A stretch of DNA of 63,318 nt, taken from positions 1 through 63,318 of the forward strand of contig JALNQF010000241.1 of NCBI GenBank assembly GCA_028456385.1, given 5' to 3'. The notes beneath the pieces were generated by a model. That model was given only the letters and a program-made list of their open reading frames with translations. It did no database searches and was not told the origin of the DNA. Position 1 is the stretch's first letter; every line of letters starts with the position of its first letter. Below, piece by piece: positions 24,176 through 34,500 of this stretch. Source of the DNA: Ophiosphaerella korrae (taxonomy: Eukaryota > Ascomycota > Dothideomycetes > Pleosporales > Phaeosphaeriaceae). A program made the translations under genes and the position numbers.

Positions 24176-25868
24176 TCAGCTCCCCCTGCGCCTCATCCTC
24201 CCCAAAGAACTCCGCGCAAGACCCCCACCCTCCCGCACTCCTCCAACATCCTCAAACTCCACAAACCCAGGCTCCACCCACGCAACCCCATGCTTAATCG
24301 AATCATCCGCCTCACCTCCGCCCCTCTTCCTCCCCCACCGACAAAACACCCACCCTGCACTCAACGCGCGCGCCCGAAACCCCCTTATCGCATACCGACT
24401 GCTTTCAAACGTCGGAGACCCTAACGCGCTGCTGCCAGCCGTCTCCCAGCCGCCGCGCCGATACGCCGTGAGGCCTGGCATGATAGCGATTTGGATCAGC
24501 GGGTCGTCGTCCTGTGCGCGCTGGGCTTCTTGCGCAGAGAGGCGGGCGCGGCGCGAGGATTCGGTTGGGGTGAGGTGGGCGTTGTGGGCGAGGGCGCGCG
24601 GGTGGATTTGCTGCATTTGGGACTGGTTGATGCAGTCCATATAGCGGGATTTGAAGTGTTCTTCTTTGAAAATGGGGTCGAAGAAGTAGACGGTGTGGGG
24701 GTCCATGCGCATGCTGAGGCTGAGGATGCCGGCGTGGGTGACGAGTTTGTGGAGGGTGGCGATGAGGGTGTCGACGAGGGTCGTGTCTTTGGGAGAGGTG
24801 TAGTAGCGCAACTTGTAGATGGGCTTGACGTGTGTCCAAATTGCGCCGACGATGTGGTTAGTGTGGTTGGCGAAGTTGACTGGGAGAGAATATTTGCTGG
24901 AGTTCTCGAGGATATCGCGGACGTGGGTAGCATAGAGGGTGTTACGATCAAAGCCTATGCGTTGTTAACTTACTGGTCGAAAATTCTGGAATTGAAGTGT
25001 ATTTACCGTCATCGTCACAGTATCGTTCTTGGAGTTTGGTCAGGGTTTTGATGCGTTCCTCCGTTCCTCCGAAAAACATGTGTTGGAACACCTGCTCGAC
25101 GAGGACGTTGCTAATGATAGCGCAAACAAGGGCCTGTCGCTTTGGGCCATCGAGAAAAAGATCGTGCCAGCCTTTCACGCCTCCTGGGCCTCCCGAGGCT
25201 AGATAGCCGATTATCTTAACAGTTTCTGGACTGAACTGCCTGAAAAAGTCTTCTGTAAGGACAGCATTATTTGCTTCAAAAGCAAAGAATGTCTTGGTGA
25301 GTTGCTCTAATTGATCCATCAATTGCCACAAGCCATCACGGATCTCGATGTCGCGAACGGAGTACTCTGGCTCCTGCACGCGCTCCAACAAAGTCCGCTG
25401 GGTTTCCGTGAGATTGCCGGTAGCATGAAAAGTGTTATTTTCCTCCTTTCGTATATTCAGCGACCTTGGAGTGTCGCGTCTTCTCTGTGGCTGGTGACCA
25501 CTTCCGTTAGCGACGCTGTCCTTTGAAAGGGAAATTTCTTCATGAGCCCATTCCGCTGCCCTCCTCGCCTTCTCCGCTGCTAGCCTAAGTTTGAGTTGTG
25601 GCCAGTTATCGTCCCACTGAAAAAAGTATTCCAAATCCTCGGGGTCATGGGTCTTCATCAAGTCCCCAAAGTAGTCGACTCCGTCCTCGTCCTGCGCACC
25701 CGCGTCATCACATGATGTCAACCACCACGAATTGTCGGCACATTTTTGCGACTTGGTGAGAACTCTGCCATCATCTTCGGCCTTACGTTTTGTTCCGCGC
25801 ATTTCGGGGAAAGACTCTTGTGAAGTTTTGGGGGACAAGCCTAGTTTGCCTTTAAGCCAATCAGCCAT
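24176..25868 (-). CDS. conserved fungal protein of unknown function
   Basis: Two exons (25868-25007, 24954-24176) give 546 aa. The 52-bp intron (GTAAAT donor, TAG acceptor) joins ERYCDDDG-FDRNTLYATHVRDIL in frame. The N-terminal 130 residues are basic and acidic with a probable nuclear signal (GTKRKAEDDGR). The middle (about 165-300) is alpha-helical, including DGLWQLMDQLEQLTKTFFAF and LVCAIISNVLVEQVFQHMFFG. The C-terminal half has TLHKLVTHAGILSLSMRMDPHTVYFFDPIFK and IQIAIMPGLTAYRRGG, blocks I associate with a large uncharacterised family of Dothideomycete proteins. No catalytic motif is apparent. It lies head-to-tail with the membrane-protein gene on the same strand. Confidence 0.8.
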
Positions 25869-26385
25869 GATTGCTGCGAGATGAGTCGAACAGGAATCTG
25901 AGGGATGATATAGTGAATGTACGTTGGTAGCAGAGAATCAAGAAACAAGAAAGATCGCGGATGCTGACATTTCTGAAGCGGAAATGCGCTGTCTTGTGGA
26001 TTTGTTTGCTACACGCCGCTGCTTTGTTCATGTCGCGCTTTGCCCTGTTCGGATACTGTGGCTTGGGAAACAAAGTGCGTCAAAGAACTGCGCACAATCA
26101 AAGACAGCTTAGAAACTGCTCACCCTGTCTGTAGAACTTAAAAGAGCGCGTAGGACCGAAGAACCAGCAAGTTTGCTGATGCAGGTGACACTATCCTTGG
26201 CAAACAAGGCGCAATCTGCGCATTTACTTCAATTATAGTTAACATTATGACAGCCGTAAATAGCCTGTTACGCTTACTTATCGAAGAAACCGTTCAAGAG
26301 TATCTATCCGTGAACTCCTCGCTAAATGTATAGAATCAAACACAGTATGGGTGGGGGAAAGAAAGTAATTTGTAAAAGAAGATGA
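25869..26385. other. intergenic
   Basis: Promoter of the unknown gene ending at 25868 and 3' region of the next minus-strand gene. No coding features are seen. Confidence 0.4.
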
Positions 26386-27736
26386 TCATTTCGCTGGAGT
26401 CCAGTTTTTGTACAAGCAGGAACATAGAGTGCCCGCATCTTTTGCATTCAGCCCGTTATTAACTTGCTCGCCCGATGTCCTTTTGCACGAAGGGACGTTC
26501 TCACCGCCAGCTGCGCTCTGCTCAACACGTATCGCTACACATCATGTCAGCTCAGTCTTCTTGGCTCTGAATACGGAAATCGACTTACCATATGGCCATG
26601 TAGGGTTCTCAGTGTTCCCTACCGCAATAGTATCTTTGGGATAGGTTCGCGACATCTTGGTGTACAAAGTCCCTTGTATATTCGTCTGGCCATAGGAGCA
26701 CTGAAAGGCGCCTTTCTGATCGCCAAGACTTCCCGTCATGTTCACTGATTTTGACCGGCTGATAGAGAAGCGGTATCGTTCTGTGTCCTTTCCACTGTCT
26801 AGCAGCTCCAACTTCTCGTTCTGAAACATTGTGCCAAAAACTACGTCTTGTCCTTTTGACGATATTTTGTACGATCCTGCAGAGCCGCTAATCTCCCAGT
26901 TAAGAATGGTTAATGCTTTTTGAGGGTCGGAATAGTAATCTGTGTTTGGAGGGCATGCCCATGTGGCGGAATTGGCGGTACAGCCTGTCTGCGCGGTATC
27001 GAGGAAGGTCACAAAGGAATAGGAGCCGACAGGGAACCCAGGAGGTGGAGTAGATGGTGTTAGGGAAGAGGTGGGTGCAGGCGGTTTATCATCAGTACTG
27101 GAAGTGGGCCTATTGTCTCCGGGATGGGAACTTTGGGAGTTGCCAGCCCCAGGTGAAGCCGATGAGCTGCTGCGTGGATAGTTAGGATGAGGCGTTTGGA
27201 AACAACGACACAGAAAGAGCTTACCCGTTTGTAGACTTCTTTCGCAATCCTATAGCTAGGCCGACAGCCAATGCGATGATGAATGCGAGCAAAACAGCTA
27301 AGATGATAGCAATTCGCTTCTTAGACCATCGGCCTCCGTGCTTACCACGTCGTAGCTTTCCGAACTTCTCTCCATCCCTGTCACTCCATACACTGACACT
27401 CATGTGGCTGCCATTGGGCGTGGGTTGTGCTTCCTCGCTGCTCTCGCGGGGGGTGTCTAGTCTGCCACCAGTCAAGACGGACACGACGCCTGGCTTCTTG
27501 TGGTTCCTGTGTCCGTGTAGGACGGGATCGATGTGCTGATGGGATGGGTCATTGCAGTATGTGCTCGTGGTGGTGACATTGATCTTGGCTGCGGGGGTCG
27601 ACTTTGTGCGTAGGGACTGGGTTGATTCGACAATGAGTGATAGGCGTTGGCCGGCAGGTGTAGAGATGCGTTTGGCAGGGCGTTCGCCATCGAGAGCCTC
27701 GTGTGCGTTCGAAGGCCTGGAGCGAAAAAAACCCAT
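26386..27736 (-). CDS. single-pass membrane protein, fungal-specific
   Basis: Three exons (27736-27225, 27169-26589, 26534-26386) give 413 aa; intron 1 could use an acceptor three bases further on. Residues 1-140 are a Ser/Thr- and Arg-rich, probably cytosolic region starting MGFFRSRPSNAHEAL. Residues 141-164 form one transmembrane helix flanked by basic residues (SKKR ... RKK). A Pro/Ser/Thr-rich linker follows, then a C-terminal domain with paired Cys (TGCTANSATWACP ... FQCSYG ... VPSCKR ... CSCLYKN) that looks extracytoplasmic. The last exon is supported by the join TWPYG-AIRVEQSAAGGENVPSCKR. The C-terminal domain resembles uncharacterised ascomycete cell-surface proteins. No enzymatic motif is visible; a wall-associated or sensor role is only speculation. 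Confidence 0.8.
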
Positions 27737-28937
27737 GATGCTGATCACGTCCGCGGGGGATGGCGTTAGGACTGGGATTGGTGTTGGGACTGGCAATACT
27801 CGGGATGGCACGTTCGATTTGCTCCCATTCCCTGGATGGTGGTCAGAGAACCCCTAGGAGAACCCCTTGGAGAAGTTCGAGAAGGCCCCGGGAAAGGGAC
27901 AGCATGTAAAGAGCGTGGTTGTGCCTTCAAGGATGGGCCATGGGCGACAGGTCAGGCAGTCTCTCGTAACGGTAGAAGGAGGCGTGATCTACTGCCGCAA
28001 CATGCCTCATCCCAAGCGAGAATGGCGTGTGTCCGTATAAGGACACGAGCACATGGCGTAAGCGCCCACCACGCACTAAACACAGCAAAAGGACAGAACA
28101 AGCTTAGCCAGCCACCCAATGCGTAGTGGTCAATGCTTGGGATGGGGTGATGGAGAAGAGCAAGTAGGTCGGACCGAGTCATGGAAGGCTATTGTGGCCG
28201 GTAGAAGGCGTATAAACGGCACGTGGGTTGCAGCGCGAGGGTTGCAGCACGACTCGAAGCCCACCGTAGGTGATTAGAAGATATGCAACAAAAACGTGTC
28301 TTGAAGATAGCTGTATAGCTGTCTTCTGGTTGAGGTGATTCTATGTAGGTGCTGCGCAGCAAGGACAGAGGTGTAGAAGTTTATTTTGTTTTTGTGGTTT
28401 CGACATTCAGGGGCGGCTCCTGCAGCCAACTGTGCTTGTGCCTGTGGGGCCGGGTTCGAAGAATCTTCGTGCCTATCGGAGCCCCGTCCTTGCCAAGCCC
28501 CGACCTCTGACTTTCGACACCCGCAAGCGCTACCTAACGCTGTAGTCTACTATCGTGCACAGCACTATCACCTATGTAGCGCGCCGCGGCAAGACTCACA
28601 AGAGCCGAGACTCCCTCACGGCCACACCTGATGGTTGCTTGGATTCTATTATACTACGTAGGTATTCGAAAAAATGCCTAGGACATGTCTATCCGCGTGC
28701 TGCGCGTAATTTCATCTGTTTTCACGCCACACTTTTGCCTCACCAACGCGCCTGCGTTCTCACTCTCCATGCCAGATTCACATGTGATTTCCCTTCGGCT
28801 CGTCCTGCCTTCATAACACAAGTTACGCAACACTACCAAAACTACTGGCAATCCCCTTGTTACGAGCACCACGCTATCACCACGTTTGCAGCTCGGCACC
28901 TGCAACTTACCTTATCAAGCCGCCGTCCAGCGCCATC
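27737..28937. other. divergent promoter region
   Basis: 1.2 kb between the membrane-protein gene (minus) and the clr2-type gene (plus). A plus frame is open for 81 bases before the Clr2 ATG but lacks an upstream ATG. No other feature is seen. Confidence 0.45.
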
Positions 28938-31091
28938 ATGCGGCCGAGATCCGTCGTCGTTGTCCCACTCAGGCCTGGTTCTGACGGAGATGCGAGTCAT
29001 GTCCCAGGTCCAGGCACGAAGACGCAAGTCAATCCACCAACTCTCTATCTCGAGAAGCTTGGACAACAGTGGATGGAGGAGCGTGGTGAAGCAAGGCCTG
29101 GCGTTGACTATGTGCTCCAATCTCTGCCCTTGGGCTACACTATGTGGCAGCGACCGCGACCTTCAAACGCTAAGCATTTAGACAAGTATCTGTATGGTCA
29201 TCCGCAGAGACGGCCTTTTGACTCGCCTAATCGCTTTTATCCCCATTTTAAGTTTCTTATGGAAAACGATGGCAGCAACATTGGCTGCACTTGCACTGTC
29301 TGCACTGGCGGTGGCGCTGGTATCCTCCCGAATAAGCTCTCCAGTGGTGGCAGCCATCGGCATAGTACAAATACAGCATCTTCCACACTGTCATTTTCAC
29401 CTCGGCCTTCACATATGCCTCACTATCAAGCATTAGTGCCAGATGTGTCTCATCGTCTAACTACGTCGACTGTACAACACAAAGGTAGGCCAAAGATGCT
29501 TGGCACTGGCATGGACTCGAGCCATGTAGATGAGGAGGGAACGCCTGACGTCTACCGAAACTTAATTGACAAACTGAAACGTCACGGCACTATTGACGAG
29601 AAGATTGAGGAGCCTCTAAGCCCGGATTGGCGGGCTGAGCAGCATAATCTCTTAGGCTTACTTGAGACACTGAAACGCGACGAGCAGTGGGTTCCTAGAA
29701 TTGGGGACCTTGTTTTATACGTTCGCCATGTTCCTCACAACGTCAAATTGGTTTGCAACGAGATAACTGATGAGTATGAACTATACGACCAAGGCACTAA
29801 ACACTCCCTGGGAGCACCTTTATGGGAAGCTGGCTTAGTGGGAGAGGCATTATCTGATCAAACTACCATCGCCGATGTCCTTTGCAATGATGACAACAAA
29901 AATGTTATATATTCTGGGATTCGGGTTGAGCCTCTTCCTAACCCGAACGATACGGATAAATCACTTTCAAAGCGACACAAGTATGTTTCACTCTATCAGA
30001 CTCGCCCCTTTGTACTATGGAAGGAATTCCTACATGGCGTTCCTCAAGCCGCGTGGCACCCAACAATAATTAATACCTTGACCGTCTGCTCTACGCTGGC
30101 ATTAGTAGGGAAGCACCATTTCCGAGGTACTTGGCCAAACGCTAGCATCTATTGCCATGGAATCCATATAGGCCCTGAGATGCTTACCGTTGGTGATACT
30201 GTCCGATTATCACCAAAACGTGAGCAGGATAAATGCGAGGATATCTTAGTAATCAAGTCTATCCGCCTAAAACTATCGAATTTAGACATTGCTTCAAACA
30301 ATGACTACGACGAGGGTCGGCCGTATAATAGTCAAGTCTGGATCTACGGCACATCATACACATGCAATCCTTTACGAATAGACAAACGATATCTCTCTGA
30401 CAATAACGATACCCCAAAGGTAGCACAAGGATATGGAGAATGGTATCGCCTTCATCCTGCTACTAAGGAGCTGGCCGTTCCTTTCACCCGAATTCTGGGC
30501 CGCCTTCATGAAAAGGAGGCTTTGTCCTTCTTTCTTGGTTTTGAGCCCGAATCTCCACTGGCTCTAGATTATGGGAAAGAAGGCCTGTTAGAAGCTCGAG
30601 AATTTGCCCGTCAACATGACCAGCGTATCACTCGAGAAGCTGATGGCGCTTGGTACTGGGCCGATCACCGAGCAGATGCACTAGATCTACATACCATCAA
30701 CGGCATTGAAACCACCAAGTACGACCAAACGCGTGACATCCGCGAGCTGCGGAGGAACATCAAACTTATTGAGAGTGGTAGTAAGCCCGCTAAAACAAAG
30801 TCTCAACCCTCGACCTTTTCATCGGGTGCCTTGGGTAGCAGAGGGCTTCGCGGCTTCATGGCGCCTGGGACATCCCTTCCGCATCGAACATTTGCGACAA
30901 GGGATACCAGCATGAGCAAAAGTGTCGCTGGCTCGTCAAGCACAGGCGAGAGTTCAGGCTCTAAAAAGAAACGTGCATCTGTCATTGATCTGAGCGATAA
31001 CGACGACGAGATTCGACGGCACACAAAAATTATCGAGGATGGCCCGGAGCGACCGAAGAGGAAGAGGAAGGTTTCGGTGATAGTTGAATAA
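28938..31091 (+). CDS. clr2: Clr2-type transcription-silencing protein
   Basis: A single exon of 717 aa, starting at the first ATG (MRPRSVVVV). Residues about 42-124 match the N-terminal silencing region of Clr2 (GQQWMEERGE ... DYVLQSLPLGYTMWQRPR ... CTCTVCTGG). A larger C-terminal Clr2 domain begins near residue 255 (WVPRIGDLVLYVRH) and includes VGDTVRLSP and GYGEWYRLHP. In fission yeast Clr2 is a subunit of the SHREC histone deacetylase/remodeller that silences heterochromatin; that role is transferred here by homology. The C-terminal 100 residues are Ser/Lys-rich with basic clusters (KKKR, PKRKRK) suiting nuclear import. The gene converges with ATG2, with stop codons about 495 bp apart. 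Confidence 0.85.
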   Translation: MRPRSVVVVPLRPGSDGDASHVPGPGTKTQVNPPTLYLEKLGQQWMEERGEARPGVDYVLQSLPLGYTMWQRPRPSNAKHLDKYLYGHPQRRPFDSPNRFYPHFKFLMENDGSNIGCTCTVCTGGGAGILPNKLSSGGSHRHSTNTASSTLSFSPRPSHMPHYQALVPDVSHRLTTSTVQHKGRPKMLGTGMDSSHVDEEGTPDVYRNLIDKLKRHGTIDEKIEEPLSPDWRAEQHNLLGLLETLKRDEQWVPRIGDLVLYVRHVPHNVKLVCNEITDEYELYDQGTKHSLGAPLWEAGLVGEALSDQTTIADVLCNDDNKNVIYSGIRVEPLPNPNDTDKSLSKRHKYVSLYQTRPFVLWKEFLHGVPQAAWHPTIINTLTVCSTLALVGKHHFRGTWPNASIYCHGIHIGPEMLTVGDTVRLSPKREQDKCEDILVIKSIRLKLSNLDIASNNDYDEGRPYNSQVWIYGTSYTCNPLRIDKRYLSDNNDTPKVAQGYGEWYRLHPATKELAVPFTRILGRLHEKEALSFFLGFEPESPLALDYGKEGLLEAREFARQHDQRITREADGAWYWADHRADALDLHTINGIETTKYDQTRDIRELRRNIKLIESGSKPAKTKSQPSTFSSGALGSRGLRGFMAPGTSLPHRTFATRDTSMSKSVAGSSSTGESSGSKKKRASVIDLSDNDDEIRRHTKIIEDGPERPKRKRKVSVIVE

Positions 31092-31586
31092 GCGGCTTGA
31101 TTGGGAATTGAAATCGATCTTGACCGATGGGAAATACAAACTGCTTGGAATTCAAGAAAGATGCTTTGGGCGTTGTACGATGAATACGGATGCATGAAGC
31201 ATGCGGTAAAAAGGTTATGAGGAATAGCTGGATATATTTGATGACTTCAGGCGCACGAAGAGCACTCAGCCAACCCTACCCATAGGAGTATTGAACAGCA
31301 CACACCATAGATCTTGCACCACACACAAATTACAATAAGATAATCAATTTTACACCTGTTATCAAAATACGCCTTCAAATTCAACTAACGCTAAACCCTA
31401 TCTTATTCTCATTCTCACCCTCACTACAAAACAAATAAACAACCCCAAACGCTGACCCCGTGCCCAAACCAAACACACGGGACAGCGCAACGCGACCCCA
31501 ACACCACCATCGCTATGCAAACAATCTCCGTGAAAAGGAAAAAAAAAAAGGAAAGGAAAGAAAATATAGCCCACTTGTCCGTCGAC
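31092..31586. other. convergent 3' intergenic region
   Basis: 3' regions of the Clr2-type gene and of ATG2. A purine-rich A/G stretch lies near 31537-31565. No gene is seen. Confidence 0.45.
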
Positions 31587-34500
31587 TTAGTACGATTTGT
31601 ATTTCTGCCACAAACTGTCAGCCACATTCGTAACGCGAAGGGTACAAAAATGCACAAAAACAAACTTACATCTTCAATCTTGCGGCGACTCGTCTCATCC
31701 AACGCATTGCCTACGCCCAACAACGCATTACTCAACGCCTTTGTCGCGCCAAGCGCAGGCCGTAGAACAACAGTCGGCGCATGGCGGGCGAGCGCCTTGG
31801 CCATGCCAACGCCGCTACCTTCTTCCATGACCTCGGCAGGAATAGCAATGACGGCGTCGCGCGCGGTGAGCAAGTCGCGCTCGAGGTGGCGGGCGGCAGA
31901 GCGCAGGCCCGCGCGCACACCGATGGGCTGGTTCGCGTAGTGGGAGACGGCACGCGTTTCGTCTGGGGCAGAGTCGGAGTCATCGGGGTCCCAGTCGGTG
32001 CGAGAGGGGGATGCGGATTGGGGCGCGAGGAAGGCTTCTGCGCCTTCGAGGAGGTTCTGTGTGCCGATGGCGACTTTGGCGCCTAGGCGCGCAACTTCTG
32101 AGGTGGTGTTTTTGGCGAAGGCGTAGACGCCTTTTTGGAGGCTGCGGACGATGCGGCCGTCGCGTTGGTATTCGCGCATGGGGACGACGACGAGGTCGCG
32201 CATGCCAGAGCCGACGTTGACGAGGGGGCGGACAACTGCTAGGCCGGAGAGAACACCCGGGAGTTGGTTGCGTTTGACGTCGGGGGCCCAGACATCGTTG
32301 AGCGTCTTATGCAATTTGTCAAAGGAGGTGATGCCGTATACGATTGCGTGGCGGAGGACGATGTCGGAGCCATCGAGGATGAGGAAGTTCATGAACTCAG
32401 TTGTGTGGCCAGAACGCAGACCGCGATAATCGACACGCTTTGGCTTGTAGTCCAGCTTGAGTGTTACGGCCTTGACTTCCAGGCGTTGGATGAAAGGCTG
32501 CTCACTAGTAGAAGCGCTACTGGGGACCGATTCGTCTTTAAACTCGAAGAAACGAGTAATGAAGTCAAGGGCATCCTGATCGACATGCAGGCGGAGAGGG
32601 AGAACCGTAACCTTGATCACGAGTTCTGACGCAGCAAGATCAGTGACCGGCTTCACCGTCACAATATCAAGGTTGATCATTGGCTTATTCATTTGTCGCG
32701 CGCTTGGTTCGATCAGGCAGGTGACGAATTTCTTCCAAGTTGATGTAGGCACGTGGTCGAAGATCTCAAAGTCTCGTACACGAACGTCTATCGAGTTGAC
32801 GGTTTCGCCGCTGTTTGGTGGGAAGACGACAAGATCAACGGCAACACCCATCAGCGAGAAAGCCACCTTTTTGTGCTTGCTTCGTTCAAGCTTGAGTCGA
32901 CGGCGCGACTTATTTGCGCTTCGCGGACGAGCCGTCGCGCCAGTCGAGCGTGTTGCTGTTGATGTAGCGTAACTACCAGTCTCGCTGACGAGATCGTCAA
33001 TATCATGGTTGATACGACGCGCCAGAGCACCTTTCTCGTCCTTGACCGGTACACCAATCCAAACGGAATTGAATAGGAAGTCTTCTTCGACAAAGTCATC
33101 ATCTTCGTCGTCTCGAGCCTGTCGTCGGCGCTCCTCAGCACGAGCTTCAACATCCTCGACAGCTTGGCTAATTATGGTCCGCGTTCGTGGCCAGTCGTAG
33201 CCGTCAAATAAATTCCAGATGATATTCACATCTCGCACACGAACTTTCAACGGTGCTTCGGGTTGTTTAAACTCATTCGATAGATGATACTGGTTCTTTG
33301 CCGAATCCCACTTGCGAGCCTTGCCTTGCTCCTCGTCTGAATCTTGGAAATATTTCTCATCATCGAAGTCAAAGCTATGCTCCCCTTCTGTGATCTCGTA
33401 TTTTTCTTGAAAACTTTCCAAAAGCCCACGTTCGCCTCGTTGTCTTACGAGGGGAGGAGTAGCAAGGGCACCGAGGTCGTCTTCACCGAGCAGACTGTCT
33501 CCCATCTCTTCATCGGTAGGTAGAGATTGTGAGTTGTACATGCTCCCAACAAATTCGAGATTTGTGGGCAGTTCATCTTCAATAAGATCCGCATTATTCA
33601 TAAAGTCATCGACATCGCTTCCCTCTGGTGCGCGCACGGGTTCTCCAGTGAAAGATTCCATCATTTGCTGCAGTGGTACGACAGTCCGATATCTCTCCGC
33701 TGTCGATGGGGGCGTAGGTGGTTGGAGGCCATTCAGAATCGCACTTAGAGTTTGTGTTGAATCAGCACATGACTCTAGAACGAACAATTCGTTCTTGAAC
33801 TCCACGTCGACTAATTGTGGCTGATCTTTACCATCCCCGACAATACTTATCAGAACCTTGGCTGCAGATATGGAACTTAGGGAAACAAAGCCCATCTCTC
33901 GAAGCTCAAATAGGTGACGATTTGCCATAGCAGCGCCAGTGGGCGGGGGCGGCTCACGCTCTTCATCAATACGGGCTATGTCGTCAATAGCATGCATCGA
34001 AGCTTTACGGAGCTCTATTGTAACCGAATAGTTGTTCTTAGCTTGCTTGCCCGTAACATGAGCCTCGGTCAGGACGAATAGGCCCTTTGATGGAATTTTT
34101 CGAGGATTCAGACCGATGGCGCAGTTCCTTAAGAGCAAGTCAATCTGTAGCGGTTTGGCTGTGGGTGCTGTTGGTGCACTAACTAGCGAGGATTGTCGAC
34201 TAAGCGTGTTGGGTGAGGATGCTGCCGTTATGGTGGCAACACTTGTTGCAAGACCGAGGGCAATGTCATCAACCGTACCATCCTCAGATATTCCTAGCGC
34301 TGCCATGATAGTTGATACACGGTACTCAGCACATATATTGAAAAATTTCGCTTTGACCACTGGTTCCATCTCGTCTTCGACCATTCTCAACATGACGGCC
34401 GGTAACTGATCTTGAGGTCGCAAATTGATCACTTCGTGGATCAGTATCTCATCGTCTCGACTGACTGTTGCCTTTCCGACCTCAGCTGCTAGTAAGGCAG

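Noticed and set aside
28555..29181. Plus-strand frame of about 200 codons overlapping the Clr2 start
   Set aside because: It overlaps the Clr2 coding region in another frame and has no recognisable motif.
31424..31600. C-terminal hydrophobic extension of Atg2
   Set aside because: It arises only by reading through the last intron. The spliced micro-exon restores the conserved ending.
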